Origin: Gemmatimonadota bacterium
GTDB taxonomy: Bacteria > Gemmatimonadota > Gemmatimonadetes > Gemmatimonadales > Gemmatimonadaceae
NCBI GenBank assembly: GCA_016191225.1
Contig: JACPPC010000007.1
Location: forward strand, 62,001-126,000
DNA length: 64,000 bases
Direction: 5' to 3'
In this document: positions 36,239-45,447 of the stretch, one piece after another
Position numbering within the stretch: the stretch's first letter is position 1
Layout of the letters: each line of letters begins with the position of its first letter
Notes under the pieces: model-generated
What the model was told of the DNA's origin: nothing
Databases searched by the model: none
Seen by the model: the letters and a program-made list of their open reading frames with translations, nothing else
Position numbers and translations under genes: made by a program

Positions 36239-37819
36239 ATGCACCGTGTTCGCCGCTCCTTGATTCCGCTCGCCGCGCTGGCGTCGACCGCCGTGCTCTT
36301 CGGCCTGGCAGGCTGCCTCGAGCGGGGACCCGGCACGCCCGGCACCACCGGGCTGACCGCCGGGCGTCCGGAGTGCCCGCACAGCCTGTCCGAGCGCTAC
36401 GCCGCGCCTGACAGCTTCGCCGCCGGCCTCGACGCCGACGGCAACCTGGCGGTGCCGGGGCTTGCATCCAACATCCCGGAATTCCACGACTGTCAGCGCT
36501 TCCGCGTGCGCGATGCAAAGACGAACGCGATGGCCTACGACTCGCTCTATGCGGTATTCGTGCGGTTCGACCTGAAGCAGAAGTACCGCGAGTGGGGCGC
36601 GAGGGGCGACACGGTGAGCATCAAGCTGTCGGCGTCGAGCGCGTCCGCTCCACCAGCGAGCTCACCGGCGTCCGCGCCCGCGGCATCGCCGGCCACGAAT
36701 CCAGCGGGCGCGGTGCGGGCGGGAACACCGAGCGGGCCCGGGGTGAGCGTGCCGGACGCTGCCTTCGCGGGTTCCGGGGCATCCACGCCGGCCGAGTCGC
36801 CCGCGGCGTCGTCAGCGGCGGCGAGTGCGTCGCCATCGGCCCCGCCGACCCTCCCCAACGTCGCCGGTGGGCTGATCGTCGCCGCGGTGCTCGCCGAAGG
36901 TGACTACAAGCCGCTCGGCTTCGTGCGCGGGATGAACTGTGTCGTCCTGCTGCGCCGCGGTACCGAGTACGGCGCATACTCGATCGGCGTCGGATACAAG
37001 GATGCCAGCTGCTTCGACCTTGCCGGTGCCAAGATCCGGTCGGTGCAAGCGCTGAGCGTGACCGTGCTGCGCAAGGCGCAGACCGGCATCGACGACAACG
37101 ATTATCCCTACGCGGCGCGCTGGGACTGGGACCGCAACAACGACGAGCACTACGTCGGAGTCCCGTGCCCGGGTGGCTGGTGCGAGATCACCCGCACTCG
37201 GGATTACCTGTCGTCGGTCAACTACACGTCCAGCCCCGTGGACCTCGGCGGCGCGGCGGAGAAGCGCGTCTGGCGCGGCAAGGGGTGGTACGACCAGCAG
37301 CACCTCGCGAACTTCGCCGGCGGCAAGCCCGTCCCGACCGGCCCCTTCGCGACGACCTTCCCCGCCCGCAAGCTCGCCGACCGCGACATCAAGGACTATC
37401 ACGACTGGAAGCACGTGGCGACGGTCGTGATGTCGGAGACGTCGTACGACTACCGCACCAAGTACCAGTACAAGGCCAGCGACCTGCCGCCGATGCTCGA
37501 GAAGGGCGTCAACGTGATCCAGCTGTGCACGGACTCCCTGCCCGATGCGGCGACCGGCGCGTCGCACCGCCGGTCCGACGACAACTGCCATGTCGAGACG
37601 GAGCGTGTCGCGCGGGGATGGCTCACCAAGTGCCGCAGCGCCTGGTACGCGCGGGTGATCCACGATGGCAAGGTCCGGCGGGTCTTCTGCGTGAAGTACC
37701 GTGGCTTCAAGCACGGGTTCGACATTCCCGGCGTGGTGCGCTGGCGCTGGCGGGCGGACGACGAGACGATCTGGATCCGCTGCCCGGTTGGTTGCTGCGA
37801 GATGGACAACGACACCTGA
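36239..37819 (+). CDS. Lipoprotein with Ala/Ser/Pro-rich linker and internal repeat
   Basis: 526 residues. The lipobox is FGLAGC after a short hydrophobic helix, so it is anchored by a lipid. Residues about 135-205 are a low-complexity Ala/Ser/Pro linker. Two similar stretches end the halves of the C-terminal region: VPCPGGWCEI near residues 310-316 and IRCPVGCCEMDND near 515-521, each preceded by an R-W-x-W pattern about 16 residues before. The paired Cys may form disulfides outside the cell. I do not recognise the family. It follows the kinase gene by 63 bp and could share its transcript. Confidence 0.75.
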   Translation: MHRVRRSLIPLAALASTAVLFGLAGCLERGPGTPGTTGLTAGRPECPHSLSERYAAPDSFAAGLDADGNLAVPGLASNIPEFHDCQRFRVRDAKTNAMAYDSLYAVFVRFDLKQKYREWGARGDTVSIKLSASSASAPPASSPASAPAASPATNPAGAVRAGTPSGPGVSVPDAAFAGSGASTPAESPAASSAAASASPSAPPTLPNVAGGLIVAAVLAEGDYKPLGFVRGMNCVVLLRRGTEYGAYSIGVGYKDASCFDLAGAKIRSVQALSVTVLRKAQTGIDDNDYPYAARWDWDRNNDEHYVGVPCPGGWCEITRTRDYLSSVNYTSSPVDLGGAAEKRVWRGKGWYDQQHLANFAGGKPVPTGPFATTFPARKLADRDIKDYHDWKHVATVVMSETSYDYRTKYQYKASDLPPMLEKGVNVIQLCTDSLPDAATGASHRRSDDNCHVETERVARGWLTKCRSAWYARVIHDGKVRRVFCVKYRGFKHGFDIPGVVRWRWRADDETIWIRCPVGCCEMDNDT

Positions 37820-37841
37820 ACGCCGGGTTCCCCGCGGTGGC

Positions 37842-37880
37842 TCGGGCGCCGTCGCGAATGCGGCGGCGCCCGAATCGTTC
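37842..37880 (+). terminator. Hairpin terminator between convergent genes
   Basis: A 14-bp stem with one G-T pair (TCGGGCGCCGTCGC at 37842-37855 with GCGGCGGCGCCCGA at 37860-37873) and loop GAAT follows the lipoprotein stop by 23 bp. A weak ATCGTTCTG follows. Confidence 0.65.
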
Positions 37881-37900
37881 TGCTGCACGAGTCGAGCGCG

Positions 37901-38659
37901 CTACGACTCCTTGCGCGCCACCAGGGTCATCTCGCTCGTCCTCCGCCTGAGCCGCCGGTCGCTCCACCCCTCGTAGGCCGCCTCGACGATCAGCCCCGCG
38001 GCGCCGCACAGTTCCGCCAGCCGCGTCGCCGTGTAGAGCCGGATCCGGTGCGACCGCTCGCCGTTCCCTTTCCGGCCGCGCCAGGTCGAGTGCACGGTGA
38101 GGATGCCGGAGAGCGGATCGAACTCCCGCTCCTGCCCCACCATCGTGCCGGCCTCCGTGAGCCACCAGTCGCGCTTGATCAGCCCCGCGGCGACGCCGTC
38201 GCGGTTGCCCCCGTTCCACACCAGCACGCCCCCGGGCTTGAGGATGCGCGCCATCTCGGCGATCGCGCGCTGGTCGTCGGCGGGGTGGAGGAAGAACCCG
38301 AAGCTCGTGAAGAGGTTGAGCACCGCGTCGAACCGGCCGGTCCACCGGGCCGGGAGCTGCCGCATGTCGCCGCGGGTGTATCGCAAGGTTGGCCCCGTGC
38401 CCCGTGCCTTGGCGACGGCGAGCAGTTCCGCCGACTGGTCCACGCCGTCGACGTCAAATCCCGCCTCGGCCAGCAGGTGCGCGTGCCGTCCCTGCCCGCA
38501 GGCGACGTCACACACCCGCGCGCCGGCGGGGAGCTCGAGCAGCTCCACGAGCCGGCTCACCTCGCGCCGGGAGGCCTCGAGGCCGTGCAGCGGAGCCCAC
38601 TCGCGCAGGTACGTCGCGTCGAAGTGGGAGGTCCACCATTCGCTCTTGTTGCGGGTCAT
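37901..38659 (-). CDS. SAM-dependent methyltransferase (class I)
   Basis: 252 residues. Motif I is VCDVACGQGRHAHLLAEAG, the acidic residue of motif II is in DVDGVDQSAELL, and motif III/IV includes GRFDAVLNLFTSFGFF and LKPGGVLVWNGGNRDG. The ATG at 38659 is chosen because the upstream extension is the translated dispersed repeat. Small-molecule methylation is likely but the acceptor is unknown. It is separated from the mutase large-subunit gene by a dispersed repeat. Confidence 0.85.
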   Translation of the reverse strand: MTRNKSEWWTSHFDATYLREWAPLHGLEASRREVSRLVELLELPAGARVCDVACGQGRHAHLLAEAGFDVDGVDQSAELLAVAKARGTGPTLRYTRGDMRQLPARWTGRFDAVLNLFTSFGFFLHPADDQRAIAEMARILKPGGVLVWNGGNRDGVAAGLIKRDWWLTEAGTMVGQEREFDPLSGILTVHSTWRGRKGNGERSHRIRLYTATRLAELCGAAGLIVEAAYEGWSDRRLRRRTSEMTLVARKES

Positions 38660-38681
38660 CGAGAGGAAGGGCGAGAAGGGG

Positions 38682-38859
38682 GAGAGGAGCCGACCACAGA
38701 GACACCGAGAAACTGCGAGGGCACGGACGAAGCAGCGACGAGGGGCGTGGGGGCGCCGGGCCAAGCATGAGCGAGCCGTTCCCAACAAGAAGTTGCCTTC
38801 GCCACCGCAGCCTCGGTGCCCGCCTGCTGTCCTCTGTGCCTCTGTGGTCGGCTCCTCTC
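38682..38859. repeat. Dispersed repeat with inverted arms, copy A
   Basis: A 20-bp perfect inverted pair (GAGAGGAGCCGACCACAGAG at 38682-38701 and its complement at 38840-38859) flanks a diverged centre. The left arm continues ACACCGAGAAACTGCG and the right arm reads CCTCTGTGCCTCTGTGG. The same arms occur at 48509 and 54641. The centre differs in all copies. There is no open frame, so it is a MITE-like or REP-like non-coding repeat. Confidence 0.85.
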
Positions 38860-38893
38860 GATCTCCTCGCCTTTCCCTCCCGTGCGCGCCAAC

Positions 38894-40594
38894 CTAGAAG
38901 AACACGGGCTCCCGGTACGCCCCGAACACGCTCTCCAGCGCCGCCCGGATCTCGTACAGCGTGCAGTACGCCCGCGCGCAATCGAGGATGTGCGGCACCG
39001 TGTTCTCGCTCGACGCCGCCGCGCGCCGGAGCCCGGCGAGCCTCGCCTCGCAGAGGGCGTTGTCGCGTGACGCGCGGAGCTTGGCGAGCCTGGCGCGCTG
39101 GCCGTCCTCCGCCTCCTGGCCGACCTTGAGCAGCGCGATCGACAGCCCCTCCTCGTCGGTCACGAACTCGTTCACCCCCACGATCAGCTTGCGGTGCTGC
39201 TCGATCTCCCACTGCTGGCGCGCCGCCGACTCCGCGATCTTGCGCTGCAGCCAGCCCGTCTCGAGGCACCGCACCACCCCCCCCAGCCCGTCGATCTCGG
39301 CGAACAGCGACTCCGCCTCGGCCTCGAGGTCGTCGGTGAGCTTCTCGACGTAGTACGAGCCGCCGAGCGGGTCGGCCACGTTCGGCACGCCGGTCTCGTA
39401 CGCCAGCACCTGCTGCGTGCGCAGCGCGACCTGCACCGCCTCCTCCGTCGGGAGCGCGAGCGTCTCGTCCATCGAGTTGGTGTGCAGCGACTGCGTGCCG
39501 CCGAGCACCGCCGCCAGCCCCTGGTAGGCGACGCGCACGATGTTGTTCATCGGCTGCTGCGCCGTGAGGGTCACCCCGGCCGTCTGCGAGTGGAACCGCA
39601 TCATCCACGACCGCGGGTCGCGAGCGCCGTAGCGCTCCTTCATGTGCCGCGCCCAGATGCGCCGTGCCGCCCGCAGCTTGGCGATCTCCTCGAAGAAGTC
39701 GTTGTGGATGTCCCAGAAGAACGACAGCCGCGGGGCGAACTCGTCGACCGTGAGCCCGCGCGCGATCCCCCGCTCCACGTAGGTGAAGCCGTCGGCGAGC
39801 GTGAACGCGAGTTCCTGCGCCGCGGTCGATCCCGCCTCGCGAATGTGGTAGCCCGAGATCGAGATCGTGTTCCAGCGCGGGGCGTGCTGCGCGCACCACT
39901 CGAAGCCGTCGACGATCAAGCGCAGCGCCGGCTCGATCGGGAAGCACCAGGCGTGCTGCGCCATGTACTCCTTGAGGATGTCGTTCTGCACCGTCCCCTG
40001 GAGCCGGCTGGCAGGCACGCCCTGCTTCTCCGCCGCCGCGATGTAGAAGCAGAGGAGGATGATCGCCGGCCCGTTGATCGTCATGCTCGTGGAGACCTCG
40101 CCGAGCGGGATCCCGTCGAACAGCGTCTCCATGTCGGCCAGCGAGCTGATGCTCACCCCGCACTTGCCCACCTCGCCCTCCGACCGCGGGTGGTCGGCGT
40201 CGTACCCCATCAGCGTCGGGAAGTCGAAGGCAACCGACAGCCCCGTCTGCCCGTGCGCGAGGAGGAACTTGTAGCGCTCGTTGGTTTGCTCGGCCGTGCC
40301 GAAGCCGGCGAACTGGCGCATCGTCCAGAGCTTGCCGCGATACCCCGTCGGGTGGATCCCGCGCGTGAACGGGTACGCCCCCGGCAGTCCCTCGCTGCCG
40401 CGGTCGTGCGCCACTGCGTCGAGCGCGGTGTAGAGGGGGGCGACCTCGCGGGCCGAGTTGGTCCAGGCCACATCGCGCAGTTCGCCCGCGACGTACCGCG
40501 CGCGCCACTCGGCGACCTCGGCGCGCAGCCGCGCCAATTCCTCGCTGTCGGTCCCGGTGCCGGTCGTCCCCGGGCGGTCGGTTATCGACGTCAT
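38894..40594 (-). CDS. Methylmalonyl-CoA mutase family, large catalytic subunit
   Basis: 566 residues, the barrel-bearing catalytic subunit without a B12-binding domain. Family segments include [80 protein letters not shown] and [17 protein letters not shown]. The Tyr in the TGY stretch and the Arg in ALRLI occupy positions that separate methylmalonyl- from isobutyryl-type enzymes, and both look methylmalonyl-like; this is by eye. Its small subunit is probably the one at 32533-32943. The stop/start overlap (ATGA) couples it to meaB. Confidence 0.88.
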   Translation of the reverse strand: MTSITDRPGTTGTGTDSEELARLRAEVAEWRARYVAGELRDVAWTNSAREVAPLYTALDAVAHDRGSEGLPGAYPFTRGIHPTGYRGKLWTMRQFAGFGTAEQTNERYKFLLAHGQTGLSVAFDFPTLMGYDADHPRSEGEVGKCGVSISSLADMETLFDGIPLGEVSTSMTINGPAIILLCFYIAAAEKQGVPASRLQGTVQNDILKEYMAQHAWCFPIEPALRLIVDGFEWCAQHAPRWNTISISGYHIREAGSTAAQELAFTLADGFTYVERGIARGLTVDEFAPRLSFFWDIHNDFFEEIAKLRAARRIWARHMKERYGARDPRSWMMRFHSQTAGVTLTAQQPMNNIVRVAYQGLAAVLGGTQSLHTNSMDETLALPTEEAVQVALRTQQVLAYETGVPNVADPLGGSYYVEKLTDDLEAEAESLFAEIDGLGGVVRCLETGWLQRKIAESAARQQWEIEQHRKLIVGVNEFVTDEEGLSIALLKVGQEAEDGQRARLAKLRASRDNALCEARLAGLRRAAASSENTVPHILDCARAYCTLYEIRAALESVFGAYREPVFF

Positions 40595-41712
40595 GCGCTG
40601 CTCCCGGTCATCAGGTCCCCGCTGCGGGCGAGGAGTTCGTTGGCGACGGCGAACGGCGTGCCGCCCCCCTCCTCCAGACGCGGCAACTGCGCGTCGAGCC
40701 ACGCATTGGTGGCCGCGTCGCGCCAGAGCCGCCGCCGCACCTTGTCCTCGGCCACCTCCACCACCTGCTCGCGGAGCCGCGACCGGCGCCGCGTGCGGAG
40801 GTCGCCGCTCGACTCAAGATAGGCGAAATGGCGGTCGAGGGCGTCCAGCAGCTCGGTCGTCCCCTCGTCCTTCACCCCCACCGTGCCCAGCACCGGCGGG
40901 GTCCAGTGCTCGCCGTCGCCGTGGCCGGCGGCCGCCTCGCGGGCGGCCTTGGCAGGGTTCATGGCCTTGCGCACGGCATCCTTGCCGGCCACCGAGCGGA
41001 GGTCCACGCCATGGTGGGCAGGCAGGTGCGCGTGCGCCGAGCCCATGCGGAGCCCCAGCATCAGCTCGATCTCGTTGCGCAGCCGGTCCGCGCCGGGGCG
41101 GTCGGCCTTGTTCACGGCATACACGTCGGCGATCTCCATCAGCCCCGCCTTGAGGGTCTGGATCGAGTCGCCGCTTTCCGGCACCAGCACCACCAGGCTC
41201 GTGTCGGCGGTGCGGGCGATGTCGAGCTCGCTCTGCCCCACCCCCACCGTCTCGATCAGGATCCGCTCGAAGCCGAAGGCGTCGAGCACGTCGGCGGCCT
41301 CGCGCGTCGTCCTTGCCAGTCCCCCCAACGAACCCCTGGTGGCCATCGACCGGATGAAGACCCCGGGGTCGAGCGCCACCTGCTCCATGCGGATCCGGTC
41401 GCCGAGCAGGGCGCCCCCGGTGAACGGCGACGTCGGGTCCACCGCGAGGATGCCGACCTTGTGGCCGCGCTCGCGCAGCCGCCGGGCGAGGAGCGTGGTC
41501 AAGGTGCTCTTGCCCGCCCCCGGCGGCCCCGTGATGCCGATCCGGCGGGCGCGGCCAAGGCGCGCGTGCAAGGCGCCGAGCAGCGCCTCGAAGCCGGAGC
41601 GGTGATTCTCGACGATCGACAGGGCGCGGGCAAGGGCGGCCTTCCGTCCGGTGTCGAAGTCCGCCAGCAGCGCCGCGGTCGCCGCGGGCACGGCCTCGGT
41701 CGGGGCGCTCAT
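40591..41712 (-). CDS. meaB: MeaB/ArgK G-protein chaperone of B12-dependent mutase
   Basis: 373 residues. GTPase that guards and reloads the cofactor of methylmalonyl-CoA mutase. Walker A is [14 protein letters not shown], Walker B and adjacent are [12 protein letters not shown], and the base-recognition motif is [15 protein letters not shown] 41712 opens the family's usual N-terminus. It is translated just before the mutase large-subunit gene (ATGA overlap), the standard gene pair. Confidence 0.93.
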   Translation of the reverse strand: MSAPTEAVPAATAALLADFDTGRKAALARALSIVENHRSGFEALLGALHARLGRARRIGITGPPGAGKSTLTTLLARRLRERGHKVGILAVDPTSPFTGGALLGDRIRMEQVALDPGVFIRSMATRGSLGGLARTTREAADVLDAFGFERILIETVGVGQSELDIARTADTSLVVLVPESGDSIQTLKAGLMEIADVYAVNKADRPGADRLRNEIELMLGLRMGSAHAHLPAHHGVDLRSVAGKDAVRKAMNPAKAAREAAAGHGDGEHWTPPVLGTVGVKDEGTTELLDALDRHFAYLESSGDLRTRRRSRLREQVVEVAEDKVRRRLWRDAATNAWLDAQLPRLEEGGGTPFAVANELLARSGDLMTGSSA

Positions 41713-41773
41713 GCCTCGCCCATTCCCCACCGCCGCTGCCCCCGGCACGCTCGCATGCCGCAAGGTAACCGCA

Positions 41774-42766
41774 TCACTCGCCACCAGGCGCGCGCTGCCC
41801 CGGGCCGGAACTCCCGCCCGGCGCCGGGTCGTCGTGCTCGTCGCGGATGTCGCCCACCAGCTCCTCGATCAGGTCCTCGAGGGTCACCACGCCAGCCACC
41901 TGGCCGGTGGGCTCGCGCACCACCGCGAAGTGCCGCCGCGACGAGAGGAGCCGGGTGAGCAGCGTCTTGCACCGTTCCCCGCGCGTGGCGTCGCCCACCG
42001 GGCGGATCGGCGGGCGCTCGTCGCGATTCCCCTTGAGCACGTCGAACGCGTGCACCATGCCGACCACGTTGTCGAGCGAGCCGTCGTACACCGGCACGCG
42101 GCTGTACGCCGACTGGGCGATGCGGGAGGCCAGTTCGCGCGGCGGGAGGGCGAGGTCCAGCGCAAACACGTCGCCACGCGGCGTCATCACCTCGCCCACG
42201 GTGCGGTCGGCGAACCGCACCACGCCGCTGATCAGCGCCATGTCGCCGGTATGGCTCACCCCCTCGGCCTCCGCCTCGCGCAGGACGTCGGCCAGGTCGT
42301 CGGCGTCCGACGGCGGTGCCGCGGCCGGCCGGGCGAGGGGCCTCACCAGCCACGCCATCAGGCGCCGGATCGGGCCGGTGAGGTCGAGCACAGCCTGCAG
42401 GAGCGGCGCCAGCAACCGCACGCCGGCCACGGGCCAGCGGCGGCCAAGGGCGCGAGGGATGAGCTGCCCCGCCACGATGAACACCAGCGCCCAGGCGACC
42501 AGGCGAACCACCAGCCACCACCCCCGCTCCCCGGTGTCGGCCACCAGCGCACCGGTGGTGAAGGCGGCGACCGCGATGATCATCCCGGCGCCCGCGGTGA
42601 GGGCGTCGGGCTCCTCGAGATAGCGCTCGGCGACCTGCGCCCGGCGACGCCCGCGGTCGGCGTAGTGCCGCAGCCAGATGCGCGACGCACTGCGCAGGGC
42701 CCCCAGGCCGCCGTTCACGGCGGCCACCAGCGCGAGGGCGAGGAGGAGGAGCAGCGTGACCGTCAT
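41774..42766 (-). CDS. CNNM/CBS-domain membrane protein (hemolysin C/CorC family)
   Basis: 330 residues. An N-terminal DUF21/CNNM-type membrane region (TLLLLLALALVAAVNGGLG and a helix around FIVAGQLIPRALG) is followed by a CBS pair with MTPRGDVFALDLALPP and the strand-loop RVPVYDGSLDNVVGMVHAFD. The CBS part ends GVVTLEDLIEELVGDIRDEH, a strong family signature. A CorC_HlyC transporter domain after CBS is missing, so it is shorter than its neighbour. It overlaps that neighbour by ATGA. Likely role is Mg2+/Co2+ efflux or homeostasis. Confidence 0.85.
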   Translation of the reverse strand: MTVTLLLLLALALVAAVNGGLGALRSASRIWLRHYADRGRRRAQVAERYLEEPDALTAGAGMIIAVAAFTTGALVADTGERGWWLVVRLVAWALVFIVAGQLIPRALGRRWPVAGVRLLAPLLQAVLDLTGPIRRLMAWLVRPLARPAAAPPSDADDLADVLREAEAEGVSHTGDMALISGVVRFADRTVGEVMTPRGDVFALDLALPPRELASRIAQSAYSRVPVYDGSLDNVVGMVHAFDVLKGNRDERPPIRPVGDATRGERCKTLLTRLLSSRRHFAVVREPTGQVAGVVTLEDLIEELVGDIRDEHDDPAPGGSSGPGQRAPGGE

Positions 42767-44019
42767 CCGCCCCCCGCCTCGTGCTCACCCGTGTCGACGG
42801 GCGCGAGCCGCTCGAGGAAGACGCGGGCCACGGCGCGGCGGCGCACCTGTTCCGCCACGAACCGGAACCCCTCGATGTCGATCATGTCGCCGGCCTTGGG
42901 AACGCGCCCGAGGGCCTCCACCACCAGGCCACCCACCGTCGCGACCTCCAGCCGCTCGAACCGGTGCCCGGTCAGCTCCGACAGGTCGTCCAGGCTCAGG
43001 CGCCCCGGCACCCACCAGCGGGTGCCCTCCTCGGTGCGCACCTCGGGCTCGGCCTCGTCGTACTCGTCGCGGATCTCGCCGACGATCTCCTCGAGCACGT
43101 CCTCGATCGTCACCAGCCCGGCCGTGCCACCGAACTCGTCGATCACGATCGAGATGTGCGTCCGCGTGAGGCGGAACTCGCGCAGCTGGTCGTCGATCCG
43201 CTTGGTGGCGGGAATGAAGATCGCCCCGCGGATCAGCTTGTTCCATCCGCCGTCGGGCTCCCTCCCCGCCACGACCGGCGCCAGCAGGTCCTTGGCGTAA
43301 AGGATGCCAAGCAGGTCGTCGATCGTCTCGCCGTAGACGGGGAGCCGCGAGTGCTCCGAGCTTCGCACGCGGTCCACGACCTCGGACCACGGCGTGTCGA
43401 CCGCGATGCCGATGATGTCGATGCGCGGCACCATCACGTCGCGCACCTCGGAGTCGCGCAACGAGAGGATGCGCCGCAGGAACTCCTCCTCCGCGCCCGA
43501 AACCTCCGCCTCGGCGGCCACCACCTCGCTGAACTGCTCCAGCTTGAGGTCGCGCGACTCGCGGTCGGAGGGAGGCGGTGGCAGGATCTCGAGCAGGCTG
43601 CGGTCGACCCAGCGCGAGAGCGCGATGCCGGGGGCCGAGAGTGCCTCGAGGGCGGCCACGAAGGGCTCGAGCGACGACAGCGCCCGCTCGGCGAGCACGT
43701 CGCCAAGGGCGAGGGCGAAGCTCTCCGTCACCATCACGCCCACGACCCCGGCGCCGAGGGCGATCAGCACCGAGGGGTAGAGGGCCCGGTCGGCGATCGC
43801 TAGCGGGATTGCGAGGGCGGCGCCGGCGCCCAGTTGCAGCAACCGCCGGGCGAAGACGAGGCCGCGATGCACGCTGTCGCGCCGCTTGAGCAGGGCGCGC
43901 GCCCGCGGGTCGGCGGGGGTGGCATCGGCCGGGATCGCCTGCAGCGCCCCGTCGGCCACCGCGCTCAGCATCGCCAGCAGCACGGTCAGCGCGGCGATGG
44001 CGAGCGGAAGGGGGGTCAT
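42763..44019 (-). CDS. HlyC/CorC-type CNNM transporter
   Basis: 418 residues with CNNM membrane domain, two CBS domains (MVPRIDIIGIAVDTPW and LPVYGETIDDLLGILYAKDL; then IDEFGGTAGLVTIEDVLEEI) and the C-terminal CorC_HlyC domain (GRLSLDDLSELTG, VGGLVVEALGRVPKAGD). This is the full-length form of the family, linked to magnesium and cobalt homeostasis. ATG 44019 overlaps the stop of ybeY, a common gene order phoH-ybeY-corC. The two CNNM genes in tandem are probably ancient paralogues with different lengths. Confidence 0.9.
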   Translation of the reverse strand: MTPLPLAIAALTVLLAMLSAVADGALQAIPADATPADPRARALLKRRDSVHRGLVFARRLLQLGAGAALAIPLAIADRALYPSVLIALGAGVVGVMVTESFALALGDVLAERALSSLEPFVAALEALSAPGIALSRWVDRSLLEILPPPPSDRESRDLKLEQFSEVVAAEAEVSGAEEEFLRRILSLRDSEVRDVMVPRIDIIGIAVDTPWSEVVDRVRSSEHSRLPVYGETIDDLLGILYAKDLLAPVVAGREPDGGWNKLIRGAIFIPATKRIDDQLREFRLTRTHISIVIDEFGGTAGLVTIEDVLEEIVGEIRDEYDEAEPEVRTEEGTRWWVPGRLSLDDLSELTGHRFERLEVATVGGLVVEALGRVPKAGDMIDIEGFRFVAEQVRRRAVARVFLERLAPVDTGEHEAGGG

Positions 44020-44474
44020 CGCCTGGCCCGCGTCCAGTGGCGCCCGAGGAGCACCTCCTGCCGCCGCCACATCGGCGACACGAGCCGGCCCTCGCCCTCG
44101 GGGTGGTCCCAGCCTACTGCGTGCAGCGTGCCGTGCACCACCAGCCGCGCCAGCTCCTCGCGCACGCCCACGCCCGCGACGCGGGCGTTCCGCGCCGCGA
44201 CGTCGGGGGCGATGTAGATGTCGCCCACGAGTCCCTCGCGCGCGGCCGCCGGCCCGAACGGCGCGAAGCCGAAGGCGATCACGTCGGTGGGGCCGCGGCG
44301 CCCGACGTACCGGGCGTTCAAGGCGGCGACCGCGCGGTCGCTCACGAAGGTCACCGAGAGCATCGCCCGCCGCACCCGCTCGGCCCGCAGCACGTCGCGG
44401 GCGAGCAAGGCCAGCCGGTCCCGCGCCACCGCGAGCCGCACGCCATCGGCGGCGACATCCACCACCAGCGTCAT
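44016..44474 (-). CDS. ybeY: YbeY endoribonuclease, 16S rRNA maturation
   Basis: 152 residues. Zinc-dependent endoribonuclease for 16S rRNA 3'-end maturation and ribosome quality control. The metal site is LVVHGTLHAVGWDHPEGEG, matching HGxLHxxGxDH. Upstream segments NARYVGRRGPTDVIAFGF and GDIYIAPDVAARNA are typical. It overlaps the following CNNM gene by ATGA and follows the phoH-like gene by 4 bp. Confidence 0.95.
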   Translation of the reverse strand: MTLVVDVAADGVRLAVARDRLALLARDVLRAERVRRAMLSVTFVSDRAVAALNARYVGRRGPTDVIAFGFAPFGPAAAREGLVGDIYIAPDVAARNARVAGVGVREELARLVVHGTLHAVGWDHPEGEGRLVSPMWRRQEVLLGRHWTRARR

Positions 44475-44478
44475 CGGG

Positions 44479-45447
44479 TCAGCTGCCGCTGTCGTCGGCG
44501 TAGGCCTTGATGATCTCGCGCACCAGGCGGTGGCGGATCACGTCCGACTCGTCGAAGTAGTGCAGGCCGATTCCCTCGATCCCCGGCAGGATGCGCTCCA
44601 CCTGCAGCAGCCCCGAGTCCTCAGAGCGGGAGAGGTCGATCTGCGTCTTGTCGCCGGTGATCACCGCCCGCGAGTTCGCGCCGAGGCGGGTGAGGAACAT
44701 CTTCATCTGCGCGGCGGTGGCGTTCTGCGCCTCGTCGAGGATCACGAAGGCGTCGCCGAGGGTGCGGCCGCGCATGTACGCCAGCGGCGCGATCTCGATC
44801 GTGCGCGTCTCGAGCGAGCGCTGCATCCGCTCGGCGGGCATCATGTCCTCGAGGGCGTCGTACAGGGGGCGCAGGTAGGGGTCCACCTTGGCCTGCAGGT
44901 CGCCGGGGAGGAAGCCGAGGTTCTCGCCGGCCTCGACTGCGGGGCGCGCGAGCACGATCCGGCGAACGCGCTTTCGGGAGAGGGCGTCGACGGCGGCCGC
45001 GACGGCGAGGTAGGTCTTGCCCGTGCCAGCGGGGCCGATGCCGATCACGATGTCGTTCTCCTGCATCGCCTGCAGGTAGGCCGACTGGCCGGGCGTCTTG
45101 GGGGCGATGATCCGCCGCACGCCGGGGAGGACGATCCGCCCGTCGCCGTTGCCGCCGTTGCCGTCGCGCTGCACCTCGAGCGACATCCGCAGCACGTCGT
45201 CGGCGTCGAGGTGGAGCCGCTGGCGGGCGGCGTCGATCATGCGCTGGGCGACCGGCACGGCGCGTTCCATGACCTCCGGAGTTCCCGTCAGCGTCAGCAC
45301 GTCGCCCCGCAGCGCAACGCGGGCCCCGGTCTGCCGGCTCAGCTCGGTAAGGTTGGCGTCGTTCACCCCCGAGAGCGTGAGTGGGTCGGCCCCCTCGACG
45401 CTGATCCGCTGCGAGATGCTCTGCGCCCCCTGCCCTTCGTCCGGCAC
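44479..45447 (-). CDS. PhoH-family ATPase
   Basis: 322 residues. Walker A is GPAGTGKTYLAVAAAVDA, Walker B is AFVILDEAQNATAAQMKMFL, and GENLGFLPGDLQAKVDPYLRP precedes it, all typical of PhoH/YbeZ. A KH-like N-terminal segment (SLSRQTGARVAL region) is present. In E. coli the ybeZ-ybeY pair acts in rRNA processing. GTG 45447 overlaps the stop of the aspS frame. The family's RNA helicase activity is proposed. Confidence 0.92.
   Translation of the reverse strand: MPDEGQGAQSISQRISVEGADPLTLSGVNDANLTELSRQTGARVALRGDVLTLTGTPEVMERAVPVAQRMIDAARQRLHLDADDVLRMSLEVQRDGNGGNGDGRIVLPGVRRIIAPKTPGQSAYLQAMQENDIVIGIGPAGTGKTYLAVAAAVDALSRKRVRRIVLARPAVEAGENLGFLPGDLQAKVDPYLRPLYDALEDMMPAERMQRSLETRTIEIAPLAYMRGRTLGDAFVILDEAQNATAAQMKMFLTRLGANSRAVITGDKTQIDLSRSEDSGLLQVERILPGIEGIGLHYFDESDVIRHRLVREIIKAYADDSGS

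Noticed and set aside
38700-38850. Possible short protein encoded by the inverted-arm repeat.
   Set aside because: The reading frames across the three copies do not match and the centres diverge freely, so it is treated as non-coding.
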